This document shows, piece by piece, positions 6,277-15,002 of a DNA stretch of 17,111 nt. The stretch lies in the NCBI GenBank assembly GCA_964439415.1, contig CAYTOJ010000031.1, positions 1-17,111 of the forward strand, read 5' to 3'. Both the position numbers and the translations under genes were made by a program. The DNA comes from CAYTOJ01 sp964439415. GTDB taxonomy: Bacteria > Pseudomonadota > Alphaproteobacteria > Rickettsiales > CAZAGG01. The number at the start of each line of letters is the position of its first letter. The first letter of the stretch is position 1. The notes under the pieces were generated by a model. It saw only the letters and a program-made list of their open reading frames with translations, was not told the DNA's origin and searched no databases.

Positions 6277-7602
6277 CTAGCGCTTATCAAGCGGAATATA
6301 CTTGCGTGGCTCGGAGCCGGTGAACAACTGGCGCGGACGGGCGATTTTCTGCTTGGGGTCTTCCGTCAGTTCCTTCCACTGCGCTACCCAGCCTACGGTG
6401 CGGGCAAGGGCGAACAACGGTGTGAACATCTGCGTCGGGAAGCCCATGGCGCGGTAGATGATGCCTGAATAGAAATCTACATTCGGGTAGAGCTTGCGGT
6501 CTACGAAGTATGGATCCTCCAGGGCGATTTTCTCCAGTTCCATCGCTATTTTCAGTAATGGATCATTAGTTTTACCCAGTTGCTCCAGCACATCCCCCGC
6601 TGCTTTTTTCAGTACTGCTGCGCGTGGGTCGTAATTTTTATACACGCGGTGGCCAAAGCCCATGAGCTTGACGTTGCTGTTCTTATCCTTAACTTTAGTG
6701 ATAAAGTCCGTAATGCTTTGCCCTGCGGCAATTTCTTTCAGCATTTTTATCACTGCTTCATTCGCGCCGCCGTGTGCCGGCCCCCAGAGTGAGGCTATCC
6801 CAGCACCAAGGCACGCAAATGGATTTGCACCAGACGACGCAGCCTGACGGACGGTTGAGGTTGAGGCGTTCTGCTCGTGATCAGCGTGCAGTATAAATAT
6901 CATATCCAGTGCGCGGGATAGTACCGGATTTACGATATATTCCTCGCACGGATTGGCGAACATCATGTGCATGAAGCTGGATGTGTAATCCAGTTTATTC
7001 TGCGGATACATGAACGGGTGGCCAATGGAATATTTATGGGCATAGGCAACCAGGGTTGGCAGTTTCGCAATCATGCGGTAGATTGCCAGTTGTTTTTCCT
7101 CAGTATTGCCGGTCTCTAAGCTGTCATGATAAAAAGCTGAGAGTGATGCAACCGCGCCCACCAGCACCGCCATAGGGTGTGAGCGGCGCGGAAAACCACG
7201 GTAGAGAAACTGTAATTGCTCATGCACCATGGTGTGCATGGTTATGTTACGCTCAAAATCCGCTTTCTGTTTTACATCCGGCAACTCGCCGTTCAGCAGC
7301 AGGTGCGATACTTCCAGGAAAGTGCTGTTCTGCGCCAGATCAGCTATATCATAGCCACGGTAGCGGAGTATGCCTTTGTCACCATCAATGAAGGTGATTT
7401 TTGACTCGCAGGAAGCGGTGGACATATAACCAGGGTCATAGGTGAAATGCCCGGTATCGTTATATAGTTTGGTTATATCTATAACGCTGGGGCCTTCGCT
7501 GCCCTCCAGAATTGGATAGGAATATTTTTTTCCATCAATTTCCAGCGTTGCTGTTTTTTTATTCTGGTTTGGCATTTCTACCGCCTTCAGGCTTGAGGAC
7601 AT
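6277..7602 (-). CDS. gltA: Citrate synthase (hexameric type I)
   Basis: A 441-residue enzyme that condenses acetyl-CoA and oxaloacetate to citrate, the entry step of the TCA cycle. The catalytic residues are in place: His277 (LWGPAHGGANE), His318 (GFGHRVYKNYDPRA) and Asp376 (NVDFYSG). HADHEQNASTSTVR and an N-terminal beta domain with GYMSTASCESKITFIDG mark the Gram-negative, NADH-sensitive long form. Length is slightly above E. coli GltA (427) because of about 13 extra N-terminal residues. The ATG at 7602 is preceded by GGAG at 8 nt. It is transcribed divergently from cstA, so the carbon importer and the TCA entry enzyme share an intergenic control region. Confidence 0.97.
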   Translation of the reverse strand: MSSSLKAVEMPNQNKKTATLEIDGKKYSYPILEGSEGPSVIDITKLYNDTGHFTYDPGYMSTASCESKITFIDGDKGILRYRGYDIADLAQNSTFLEVSHLLLNGELPDVKQKADFERNITMHTMVHEQLQFLYRGFPRRSHPMAVLVGAVASLSAFYHDSLETGNTEEKQLAIYRMIAKLPTLVAYAHKYSIGHPFMYPQNKLDYTSSFMHMMFANPCEEYIVNPVLSRALDMIFILHADHEQNASTSTVRQAASSGANPFACLGAGIASLWGPAHGGANEAVIKMLKEIAAGQSITDFITKVKDKNSNVKLMGFGHRVYKNYDPRAAVLKKAAGDVLEQLGKTNDPLLKIAMELEKIALEDPYFVDRKLYPNVDFYSGIIYRAMGFPTQMFTPLFALARTVGWVAQWKELTEDPKQKIARPRQLFTGSEPRKYIPLDKR

Positions 7603-7689
7603 TTGTATACTCCATATATCGCTATTATTGTCTTGTATCGGAAAGGTAACAGGAAAAGGTTAATAAAGCGGCAGTGATAAATTAACAAT

Positions 7690-7698
7690 TGGTATAAT
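7690..7698 (+). promoter_or_regulatory. Extended -10 promoter candidate for cstA
   Basis: TGGTATAAT is a perfect TG-N-TATAAT extended -10 element, which can work without a good -35 (none is evident here). Transcription would start near 7705, giving a leader of about 75 nt before the cstA ATG. No CRP-like or other operator was recognised in this region. Confidence 0.4.
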
Positions 7699-7779
7699 TT
7701 TTCACTTTTATAAAAGCATCGTTGCTGTTTCTAAAGTTTCTACTAAATATGCCATACTTAAAAGAATTATCAGGTGTTT

Positions 7780-9801
7780 ATGAAGCATTTTGTCTGGGTT
7801 GTTATTTCTCTCTTCGGGGCGTTCAGTATAGGCTCAATTGCTCTGCACAGGGGGGAGAGTATAAACTCAGCCTGGCTGGTGGCCGCAGCCGTTTGTACTT
7901 ATTTAGTGGCGTATAGATTCTATTCCAAGTGGATAACCACAAAAATTCTACTGATTGACCCTTCAAGGGCAACCCCGGCGGAGCGTTTTAACGATGGGCG
8001 CGATTATGTGCCAACTAATAAGTGGATAGTTTTCGGGCATCACTTCGCCGCTATATCAGGCCCGGGGCCTTTGATTGGCCCCACTCTCGCGGCGCAGTTC
8101 GGTTATTTGCCCGGCACATTGTGGATATTATTCGGCGCTGTTCTGGGCGGCTGCGTTCAGGATATGGTGATTTTGTTTCTATCAGTACGGCGGGATGGCA
8201 GAAGCCTGGGGCAGATGGCGAAGGATGAACTGGGGCGAATTGGTGGCACAGCGGCGATAATCGGCACAGTAACCATAATGATTATTTTAATAGCGGTGCT
8301 TGGCCTGGTGGTGGTGAAGGCTATGGCGCATAGCTCTTGGGCTACTTTTACCGTATTTGCCACTATACCCATAGCCATATTCATAGGTTTTTATTTAAGG
8401 TATTTCAGAATTGGCCGGGTGGGGGAGGCATCGGTTATCGGTTTTGCCCTGCTGCTGCTGGCGGTTGTAGGCGGTGAATGGGTGAAAGAGTCCCCCGCGC
8501 TGGCGGCATATTTTAATATGGAACCGCTCCGCCTGGCCTGGTTTGTGATTGGCTACGGGTTTATCGCGGCAGTTCTGCCGGTGTGGATGCTGCTTGCGCC
8601 GCGTGATTATCTATCCACATTTCTGAAGCTTGGAACAATCAGCCTGCTGGCGGTGGCGATTGTTATTATCCGCCCTGAAATAAAAATGCCTGCGTTGACG
8701 CAGTTCGCCAGCGGCAGCGGGCCGATTGTGGCGGGTGGTATTTTTCCGTTTCTGTTTATCACCATAGCTTGCGGTGCTATTTCCGGTTTCCACTCGCTTA
8801 TATCCTCCGGCACTACATCCAAGATAATCATGAGTGAGGCGCATATCAGAATGGTGGGATATGGCAGTATGGCGTTGGAATCCTTTGTTGCGGTAATGGC
8901 GATGATAGCCGCGACAGTGCTGGAGCCTGGTATTTACTTTGCGATCAACACCCCTTTAAGCGGCGGGGTGGAGGCTATGGCGGATAAAATCACCAGTTGG
9001 GGATTTCCGGTGAGCACAGCGGCTATGGATCAGCTTGCAAGTGATATGGGGGAGAATTCTCTGTTTGGCCGCACCGGTGGCGCACCTTCCCTGGCCGTGG
9101 GTATGGCGCATATATTCGGCAGTGCATTCGGCAAGCAGATGCTGGCTTTATGGTATCACTTCGCCATTATGTTTGAGGCGGTATTTATACTAACCGCCCT
9201 TGATGCCGGAACCAGAGTAGCCAGATTCATGCTTCAGGATGTGCTTGGTAATATATATAAACCACTTGGCCGAACTTCTTCTTACCCCTCCACATTATTT
9301 TCCAGTGCCTTGATAGTAACGGCCTGGGGATATTTTCTATACATGGGTGTGATAGACCCCTACGGCGGCATCAATATATTATGGCCGCTGTTTGGTATGT
9401 CCAACCAGATACTGGCGGGAATCGCTCTATGCCTGGCAACAGCGGTTATAGTTAAATCCGGCAAGAAGCGTTATGTGCTGGTGACGCTATTGCCGCTGCT
9501 CTGGCTTGGCATTGTTACGACCAGTACAGGTTATGAGAAAATCTTCAATGATGTTCCGGCTATCGGTAACCTTGCAACCGCGAAGCTATGGCAGGATAAA
9601 ATAGACAGTGGCGTTCTGGATGGTAAGGAGCTTGGCATAGCCGTTAAAACAGTGTTTAATAACAAGCTTTGCGCAGCACTTGCGTTCTTTTTTGTATGCA
9701 TTTTCTGGCTGGTGGCGGTTGATACGCTACTCACCTGTTACAAGTTTCTGAAAGGGCAGGGGGGAAGCCTGTCCGAATCAGAATATACTGCTCGCGCATG
9801 A
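7780..9801 (+). CDS. cstA: CstA-family carbon starvation protein (pyruvate/peptide transporter)
   Basis: A 673-residue inner-membrane protein with many hydrophobic helices. Family hallmarks include NDGRDYVPTNKWIVFGHHFAAISGPGPLIGPTLAAQFG near the N-terminus, GAVLGGCVQDMVILFLSVRRDGRSLGQ, ISGFHSLISSGTTSK, and FEAVFILTALDAGTRVARFM with GGINILWPLFGMSNQ in the C-terminal half. In E. coli CstA and its paralogue BtsT take up pyruvate (CstA was earlier linked to peptides) and work with small partners YbdD/YjiX. The ATG at 7780 follows AGG by 5 nt; a GTG at 7774 is less likely. The final five codons (YTARA) and the TGA stop lie inside the box C repeat, so the natural C-terminus was probably altered by repeat insertion. 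ybdD follows after 146 nt of repeat. Confidence 0.95.
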   Translation: MKHFVWVVISLFGAFSIGSIALHRGESINSAWLVAAAVCTYLVAYRFYSKWITTKILLIDPSRATPAERFNDGRDYVPTNKWIVFGHHFAAISGPGPLIGPTLAAQFGYLPGTLWILFGAVLGGCVQDMVILFLSVRRDGRSLGQMAKDELGRIGGTAAIIGTVTIMIILIAVLGLVVVKAMAHSSWATFTVFATIPIAIFIGFYLRYFRIGRVGEASVIGFALLLLAVVGGEWVKESPALAAYFNMEPLRLAWFVIGYGFIAAVLPVWMLLAPRDYLSTFLKLGTISLLAVAIVIIRPEIKMPALTQFASGSGPIVAGGIFPFLFITIACGAISGFHSLISSGTTSKIIMSEAHIRMVGYGSMALESFVAVMAMIAATVLEPGIYFAINTPLSGGVEAMADKITSWGFPVSTAAMDQLASDMGENSLFGRTGGAPSLAVGMAHIFGSAFGKQMLALWYHFAIMFEAVFILTALDAGTRVARFMLQDVLGNIYKPLGRTSSYPSTLFSSALIVTAWGYFLYMGVIDPYGGINILWPLFGMSNQILAGIALCLATAVIVKSGKKRYVLVTLLPLLWLGIVTTSTGYEKIFNDVPAIGNLATAKLWQDKIDSGVLDGKELGIAVKTVFNNKLCAALAFFFVCIFWLVAVDTLLTCYKFLKGQGGSLSESEYTARA

Positions 9802-9920
9802 AGAGTGCGGATTTTATCCTGTGAGTTGCGAGCAGTATATACGCGCATGGGGCTGGGTTGGCGGCCATGCGCAAAATATAAAAGATATACCTGTCGCACT
9901 CTTGAAGTGCGATAGGTATA
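9784..9920. repeat. Composite palindromic repeat (boxes C, B and A), copy 2
   Basis: Box C (9784-9839) is bounded by TATACTGCTCGCG-like and CGAGCAGTATA arms, box B (9843-9872) by GCGCATGG/CCATGCGC, and box A (9886-9920) has arms TATACCTGTCGCAC/GTGCGATAGGTATA. It is the inverted counterpart of 79-273 without the 58-bp nested segment. It starts inside the cstA reading frame and ends 27 nt before the ybdD start, filling the gap within what should be one operon. Confidence 0.88.
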
Positions 9921-9947
9921 CATTCAAACCAGTATGGTTAAGGTGTG

Positions 9948-10139
9948 ATGTGGAAGTCTTTCCAGAAGCGTATGCGGCCAATTATCAATCTCTATGAGGA
10001 ACTCACAATCATGGGGGCATACAAGCGTTATCTGCATCATGCGCACCATCATCACCCCGGTCAGAGCGAGATGACATATCAGGAATTTTATATTTCGTTC
10101 CAGCAGCGCAAGTGGAGCGGGATAAATAGATGCTGCTAA
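9948..10139 (+). CDS. ybdD: YbdD/YjiX-family small protein (CstA partner)
   Basis: A 63-residue protein. It matches the YbdD/YjiX (DUF466) pattern: an N-terminal helix, then YKRYLHHAHHHHPGQSEMTYQEFY with the family HP..x.MTY.EF core, a Gln/Arg-rich stretch and the terminal RCC. These proteins are encoded next to CstA or BtsT and are needed for full pyruvate uptake in E. coli. The ATG at 9948 is preceded by AAGG at about 4-5 nt; a GTG one codon upstream is possible. It is separated from cstA by a 137-bp composite repeat, so it may be read from the cstA promoter by read-through or from its own. Its TAA stop abuts a family E repeat. Confidence 0.9.
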   Translation: MWKSFQKRMRPIINLYEELTIMGAYKRYLHHAHHHHPGQSEMTYQEFYISFQQRKWSGINRCC

Positions 10140-10374
10140 TTAACCTGAATGATGAATAATACCGTAGTTAAGGTACTGTAGTTTCTTCACTCTCCCCTCG
10201 GGGGAGAGTCGCAGAGAACAAGCCTCAAAGAGGCGAAGGTCGATGCGGTGAGGGCAAAATCTTTACTTATAGAAAGCACCCCCTCACCCAATCGGTTTTG
10301 GCCTGTGGCCTTGCCTCTTGGACTCTCCTTTGATGGGATAGTGAAAGAATCTATTGTCCGTAATTCAGTGTAAC
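10138..10374. repeat. Family E element, copy 1 (between ybdD and the FliB-like gene)
   Basis: About 237 bp, filling the whole gap between two converging stop codons. Outer ends TTAACCTGAAT and ATTCAGTGTAAC are roughly complementary; inner ends CTTCACTCTCCCC and GTGAAAG are also inverted. The interior block AGGCGAAGGTCGATGCGG (10231-10248) and the block CCCTCACCCAATCGG to GGCCTTGCCTCTTGG (about 10281-10321) match copy 2 in reverse orientation, the former at 23 of 24 when extended to GTGAGGG. No reading frame is evident. It may act as a two-way terminator. Confidence 0.8.
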
Positions 10375-11507
10375 TAGAGGGCAATAAGGCTTGCCAAGCG
10401 TTGGTGAGTTGTCCAGCCGTTATCTTTAAATATGGCGGTCAGTAGCTCAGTGTTTTCCATATGATCCAGAAACCGTGAGACGGTTTGCACGATTTTAATC
10501 AGCATTGCCTCAGGGTTTTCTACTGTTTGATCCATGCAGGCGGCCAGCAGTTGTATAAGCGCGATTTTAAAAATAATAGCTGAAGTGGAATAAAAAGCGT
10601 TATCACCTGTAATGGGAAACATGCTTTGCGAGACCTGCGCGGTTAGAATATTAATCAGGCTTTTTTGGAATTGCTGTCTATGTTTTTGTCGCCAGTCCTG
10701 CCAGAGGCTATCAATCTGCGCAAGGCCGCCGCCAGCACTGATTATTCTGGCGCTCGATATATCAATTTTTATTTTGAGTTTAGATTCAGCCAGATGCAAA
10801 ACTTCAAAAAGGCGCATAGGCGCGGGTGAATCCTTCAATGAATAAATCAGCACAGCAACAGTGTTCAGCAGGCGGTATGTATCTAGTTTTTCGTTTAAAA
10901 TTTCCAGTTCCAGTGTATCAGTCAGTGATATTATATCGTCTGTATTATTTTCCTGTTCCAGCAACATAGACAGCTTGATCAGAAATGTGGCTGCCTCCTG
11001 AAAATCAGAACAGGATTTCAGCCTTCCTATAACAGCCTCATGCAGGCTTATTCCATAACGGCTGTCATAACTCTTGAGTATTTGCGGAACACGCACGCAG
11101 GTTTTTGGGGTGTAGTAATCCCGGTCTTGATTGCCTTCTAAAGCCAGACGGGCAATTTCAGGGCAGGAAAGCGCCGCTGACATATATAACTCGCCATTAA
11201 TGCGCCGGGGGATGCGTGGGTAGAAAAAACAGGCATCCCCAAGGAAATCCTCGCCATAATCCTTATGGATTCCGCATAGGCCATCCGGCGTGAATTTTAC
11301 ACAGTAAGACGTATCCGGGTTCTTGCGCATGATTTTGCCGCCGAATCCATCTTCGATGGAATCCAGTAACTGCGGCGCTGCGTTCTTTATTTTCTGTAAG
11401 CTGGTTTCATCAACCTGCATCTGCCAGGCTTTACAGCAGGTATCCTCGCAGGCTCCGCCTTTGCAGGTGAAGCCCGCTAAAATATTTGAGGTGTGGATGC
11501 TATCCAT
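10374..11507 (-). CDS. FliB-like protein (flagellin lysine-N-methylase family, Cys-rich)
   Basis: A 377-residue protein whose N-terminal third has the family pattern: CKGGACEDTCCKAW (Cys15, 20, 24, 25), YCVKFTPDGLCGIHKDYGEDFLGDACFFYPRIPR (Cys69, 78, 93) and LSCPEIARLAL (Cys115). This arrangement belongs to the FliB family and resembles YkgJ-type metal or Fe-S binding proteins, so the cysteines probably hold a metal centre. FliB of Salmonella methylates lysines on flagellin. The C-terminal two thirds are helical and less conserved. There is no flagellar gene in the window, so the substrate here is unknown. The ATG lies 2 nt after the stop of the ammonium transporter gene, which implies coupling. 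The methylase role is inference by family only. Confidence 0.75.
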   Translation of the reverse strand: MDSIHTSNILAGFTCKGGACEDTCCKAWQMQVDETSLQKIKNAAPQLLDSIEDGFGGKIMRKNPDTSYCVKFTPDGLCGIHKDYGEDFLGDACFFYPRIPRRINGELYMSAALSCPEIARLALEGNQDRDYYTPKTCVRVPQILKSYDSRYGISLHEAVIGRLKSCSDFQEAATFLIKLSMLLEQENNTDDIISLTDTLELEILNEKLDTYRLLNTVAVLIYSLKDSPAPMRLFEVLHLAESKLKIKIDISSARIISAGGGLAQIDSLWQDWRQKHRQQFQKSLINILTAQVSQSMFPITGDNAFYSTSAIIFKIALIQLLAACMDQTVENPEAMLIKIVQTVSRFLDHMENTELLTAIFKDNGWTTHQRLASLIAL

Positions 11508-11509
11508 TC

Positions 11510-12841
11510 CTATACAACGCGCTCGCCGTGCATGGCAAGGTCAAGCCCGGTTTTCTCGGCTTCCTCGTCAACGCGCAGCCCTATGCTTAAATCCACCACT
11601 TTTGCGATGATATAGGTTGCTATTGCGGAATAAGCAGCCGTGACAGCCACGCTGATTATCTGCGCCATTAACTGAGCACTGTTATCCTCCAGCAAGCCTG
11701 ATGCGCCGCCGATATCCTTAAGTGCGAGCACACCCGTCAGGATAGCACCGACTATTCCGCCGATACCATGAATACCGAACACATCAAGGGAATCATCGTA
11801 TTTGAGTCTGGATTTTAAATAGCTGACCGCCCAGTAACATGCCACCGCGCCAGCGATTCCAATCACCAGGGAGCCTTTGAAATCCACAAAACCAGACGCT
11901 GGAGTAATTGCAACCAAGCCAGCTACCGCGCCGGAGATGCCACCCAGTACGCTGGCCTTGCCACGGTGGATAAGTTCAATAATTATCCAGGTAAGGGCGG
12001 CTATAGCGGCGGCGGTGTTGGTCACCAGCATGGCCATTCCTGCTCGCTCATTTGCACCCAGTGCAGACCCGGCGTTAAAGCCAAACCAGCCAACCCACAG
12101 AAGCGCCGCACCCATGACGCTCAGCACAAGATTATGTGGTATATACTGCGTTTTTCCATAATCCCTGCGGCGGCCTAAAACCAGAGCCAGCACCAGCGCG
12201 GCAACGCCTGAGTTTATATGCACTACTGTGCCACCTGCATAGTCAAGGGCTGCGCCGTAGCCGAGCACGCCTTTGAAATCCGCAACGCCTGTACCGCCGA
12301 TGAATCCACCTGGACCCCATACCCAATGCGCGATTGGGCAGTAAACCAGTATCAGCCATAACGGCGTGAACAGCAGCAGGGCACTGAATTTGATGCGGTC
12401 AGTAATAGAGCCAAAAATAAGGGCAATAGTAATCGCGGCAAAGGTAAACTGAAACATCACAAATACCGATTCAGGAATACTGCCGTTCAAGGAGTTCAGA
12501 CCTACGCCACCCAGAAACATTTTGCTGAAACTACCGATATATTCCGAGCCTTCGCTGAAAGCTAAGGTATACCCCAGTGCAGGCCAGAGTACGGCGACAA
12601 TTGAGCAGACCGTGAAGCTCTGCATCAGTGTAGCTAAAACATTATTTTTCTTCACCAGCCCGCCATAAAATAAGGCCAGACCTGGTATTATCATCATCAA
12701 CACCAGGGCTGAGGAGATTAAAACCCAGGCGGTATCCCCTTTGTCCAGAGTAGGCGGCTCAGCAGCCACGGCCTGCCCTGCACCTGCCAAAGAAGCTAGT
12801 ATTAAAACTAGTGGTAATATCCTACGCAATCTATATAACAT
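11510..12841 (-). CDS. amtB: Ammonium transporter, Amt family
   Basis: A 443-residue inner-membrane channel for ammonium/ammonia. It has a cleavable signal peptide (MLYRLRRILPLVLILASLAGAGQAVAA) as in E. coli AmtB, eleven expected membrane helices, the Asp200/His208 region (ALDYAGGTVVHINSG), and the second pore histidine His358 (DVFGIHGIGG). GWFGFNAGSALGAN is also diagnostic. The ATG at 12841 is 8 nt after GGAG; ATGs at 12847 and 12877 are less well placed. A glnK/glnB regulator gene, the usual neighbour, is absent; a FliB-like gene follows 2 nt later. No sigma-54 promoter (GG-N10-GC) was recognised upstream. Confidence 0.95.
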   Translation of the reverse strand: MLYRLRRILPLVLILASLAGAGQAVAAEPPTLDKGDTAWVLISSALVLMMIIPGLALFYGGLVKKNNVLATLMQSFTVCSIVAVLWPALGYTLAFSEGSEYIGSFSKMFLGGVGLNSLNGSIPESVFVMFQFTFAAITIALIFGSITDRIKFSALLLFTPLWLILVYCPIAHWVWGPGGFIGGTGVADFKGVLGYGAALDYAGGTVVHINSGVAALVLALVLGRRRDYGKTQYIPHNLVLSVMGAALLWVGWFGFNAGSALGANERAGMAMLVTNTAAAIAALTWIIIELIHRGKASVLGGISGAVAGLVAITPASGFVDFKGSLVIGIAGAVACYWAVSYLKSRLKYDDSLDVFGIHGIGGIVGAILTGVLALKDIGGASGLLEDNSAQLMAQIISVAVTAAYSAIATYIIAKVVDLSIGLRVDEEAEKTGLDLAMHGERVV

Positions 12842-12928
12842 CGGCATATCTCCATTGATTTTTTTGCATAGCAACATAAGTAGTGTTCTGCATACTTTTC
12901 AAGAATTAATTTATCATTAATGTAAATC

Positions 12929-12963
12929 TATACCCCTATCGTCTCTAGAGTGTGATAGGTATA
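12929..12963. repeat. Box A palindrome in the amtB/priA divergent gap
   Basis: A variant copy: TATACCCCTATCGTCT and AGTGTGATAGGTATA pair imperfectly. It lies 20 nt before the priA start and about 88 nt before the amtB start, within the likely promoter region of both, so it would be in the 5' leader of one of them. The remainder of 12842-12983 is AT-rich; no confident promoter was found. Confidence 0.8.
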
Positions 12964-12983
12964 ACTCAAGACAATCTGTTTTA

Positions 12984-14966
12984 ATGTCAACCGGTCAGTT
13001 AAAAACCACTAAAGTTCTGCCGCTGGGGAAGTTCAGCCAGCCCTATGACTATATCGCTTCAGACATTTGCGAAGCAGGCATGGTGGTGCAGATTCCGCTG
13101 GGCAGTCGCACGACTTACGGAGTGGTGTGGGAGTATCCATCCCAATCACAGGTAAAGCAGGAGAAGCTGAAGGAGATTAAACACACCGTTCCGCTGCCAC
13201 CCCTTAGCAGTTCCATGCGGTCATTCCTGACAAAAGCTGCGGCTTATAACATGGGGGAATTGGGAAATTTTTTGAAACTAAGCTTTAGTGTTGAAAGCGT
13301 ATTTTCAAAACCGTCAGCAGCGGAAGCACAGCAGGATAGAGGCGTCGCGCTGGTTGCTGAACTGTCCGATGTGCAAAGCGCAGCCGTGCAGTATCTGCTT
13401 GAGAAGCTCTCCCCCTTAAACGGTCATTCCACCACGCTGATAGATGGTGTTACCGGTTCCGGCAAAACGGAAGTTTATTTCAAAGCAATTGAAAAAGCGG
13501 TGGAGAGTGGCGGGCAGGTTCTGGTTCTCGTGCCGGAAATATCACTCACGGTGCAGCTATTGGAGAAGTTCAAAGCCCGTTTTGGCTATAGTCCACTGGA
13601 ATGGCATTCCGCCCTTACCCCGGCGCGCAGGCGAGAGAACTGGAAAAAAGCCGCATACGGGCAGGCGCGAATAATTGTGGGTGCGCGCTCAGCTTTGTTT
13701 CTACCCTATCCGGATTTAAAACTGATAGTGGTGGATGAGGAGCATGAAGCCTCCTACAAGCAGGAGGAAGGGGTAACTTACCATGCCCGCGATATGGCGG
13801 TGCTGCGTGCGCGGGAGGAGGGGATAGCATGTTTCCTGGTATCCGCCACGCCATCAGTAGAGACTTTCATGAACGCACTCAGCGGTAAATACGGGCGGGT
13901 GCGCCTGGCGGAGCGTTATAACCCCCATGCCATGCCTGTGGTTAACCTTGTGGATTTGCGGCTGGATAAACTGTTGCCTGGGCAGTGGATATCCCGCACC
14001 CTCCATGACAGGATACTGAAAACGCTGGAGAAAAAACAGCAGGTTTTATTATATCTTAATCGGCGTGGTTTTGCCCCGCTCACCTTATGCCGCGCTTGTG
14101 GATCGCGGCTTAACTGCCCGGATTGCTCAACCTGGCTGGTGTATCACCGTTATAAAAACACCCTTTCCTGCCACTACTGCGGGTTTGAGCGGCAGATGCC
14201 AAAAATCTGCCCGGACTGTAATGAGCCTGACAGTCTGGTATTCTGCGGCCCAGGGGTGGAGCGGCTGGAGAGTGAGGTGAGATCAAGCTTCCCCAATGCC
14301 CGTCTATTATCAGTCACCAGCGATACCGCCGGGAATTTAAAGCAGATAGATAGCTTCATCGGCATGATTGAAAAAGGCGAAATTGATATAATTATCGGTA
14401 CGCAGATGCTGGCCAAGGGGCATCACTTTCCATCACTTACCCTGGTTGCGGCGGTGGATGCTGATAGCGGCCTGACCGGGGGGGATTTACGGGCGGGGGA
14501 GCGCACCTATCAATTGCTTCATCAGGTGGCTGGCCGCGCCGGGCGCGGGATGGAAGGCTCCAGCGTTATAATACAGACTTATATGCCAGAGCATCCCGTG
14601 ATGCAGGCACTGAAAAACTGGGACAGGGATGGTTTCCTGCATGCCGAAGTAGACAGCCGCCGTATTTCAGGAATGCCGCCCTTCAGCCGCTTGATTTCAA
14701 TATTACTGACCGGCCTGAATGAGGAAGTGGTGCGCCGAGCCGCTAATTCATTGGCGCTACGCATTCCTGAGCATGAGGATTTTATAGTTCTGGGGCCGGT
14801 TCCTGCACCGATAAACCTGATGAAAAAACGTTACCGCTACCGTTTTTTAGTCAAAGCCGGGCGGGGTGTCCCAACGCAGGGCATTGTGAGTGCCTGGCTG
14901 AAAAGCGTTGCCATTCCATCATCCATTACCCTCAAGGCTGATGTTGACCCTTACGGATTTTTGTAA
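12984..14966 (+). CDS. priA: Primosomal protein N' (replication restart helicase PriA)
   Basis: A 660-residue 3'-5' DNA helicase that reloads the replisome at stalled forks. An N-terminal DNA-binding domain (1 to about 105) is followed by the helicase core with Walker A GVTGSGKT (155-162), Walker B DEEH (251-254) and SATPS motif III. The zinc-binding region has eight cysteines at 369, 372, 378, 381, 396, 399, 409 and 412. GTQMLAKGHHFP and HQVAGRAGRG are motifs V and VI. A C-terminal domain (about 540-660) ends DVDPYGFL, typical of the family. It is shorter than E. coli PriA (732) because of the N-terminal part. No strong Shine-Dalgarno sequence precedes ATG 12984; the N-terminal KVLPLGKFSQPYDY pattern supports this start. 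Confidence 0.95.
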   Translation: MSTGQLKTTKVLPLGKFSQPYDYIASDICEAGMVVQIPLGSRTTYGVVWEYPSQSQVKQEKLKEIKHTVPLPPLSSSMRSFLTKAAAYNMGELGNFLKLSFSVESVFSKPSAAEAQQDRGVALVAELSDVQSAAVQYLLEKLSPLNGHSTTLIDGVTGSGKTEVYFKAIEKAVESGGQVLVLVPEISLTVQLLEKFKARFGYSPLEWHSALTPARRRENWKKAAYGQARIIVGARSALFLPYPDLKLIVVDEEHEASYKQEEGVTYHARDMAVLRAREEGIACFLVSATPSVETFMNALSGKYGRVRLAERYNPHAMPVVNLVDLRLDKLLPGQWISRTLHDRILKTLEKKQQVLLYLNRRGFAPLTLCRACGSRLNCPDCSTWLVYHRYKNTLSCHYCGFERQMPKICPDCNEPDSLVFCGPGVERLESEVRSSFPNARLLSVTSDTAGNLKQIDSFIGMIEKGEIDIIIGTQMLAKGHHFPSLTLVAAVDADSGLTGGDLRAGERTYQLLHQVAGRAGRGMEGSSVIIQTYMPEHPVMQALKNWDRDGFLHAEVDSRRISGMPPFSRLISILLTGLNEEVVRRAANSLALRIPEHEDFIVLGPVPAPINLMKKRYRYRFLVKAGRGVPTQGIVSAWLKSVAIPSSITLKADVDPYGFL

Positions 14967-15002
14967 TAGCTGTCATTTAATGTACGCACTAAAAGGATTT
15001 TC

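Noticed and set aside
10138..10374. Remnant of a protein gene between ybdD and the FliB-like gene
   Set aside because: The open frames there are short, and the segment aligns to a second non-coding copy with inverted ends at 16353-16602.
12842..12983. Sigma-54 promoter for amtB
   Set aside because: No TGGCAC-N5-TTGC-like pair with GG and GC at the right spacing was found in the gap.
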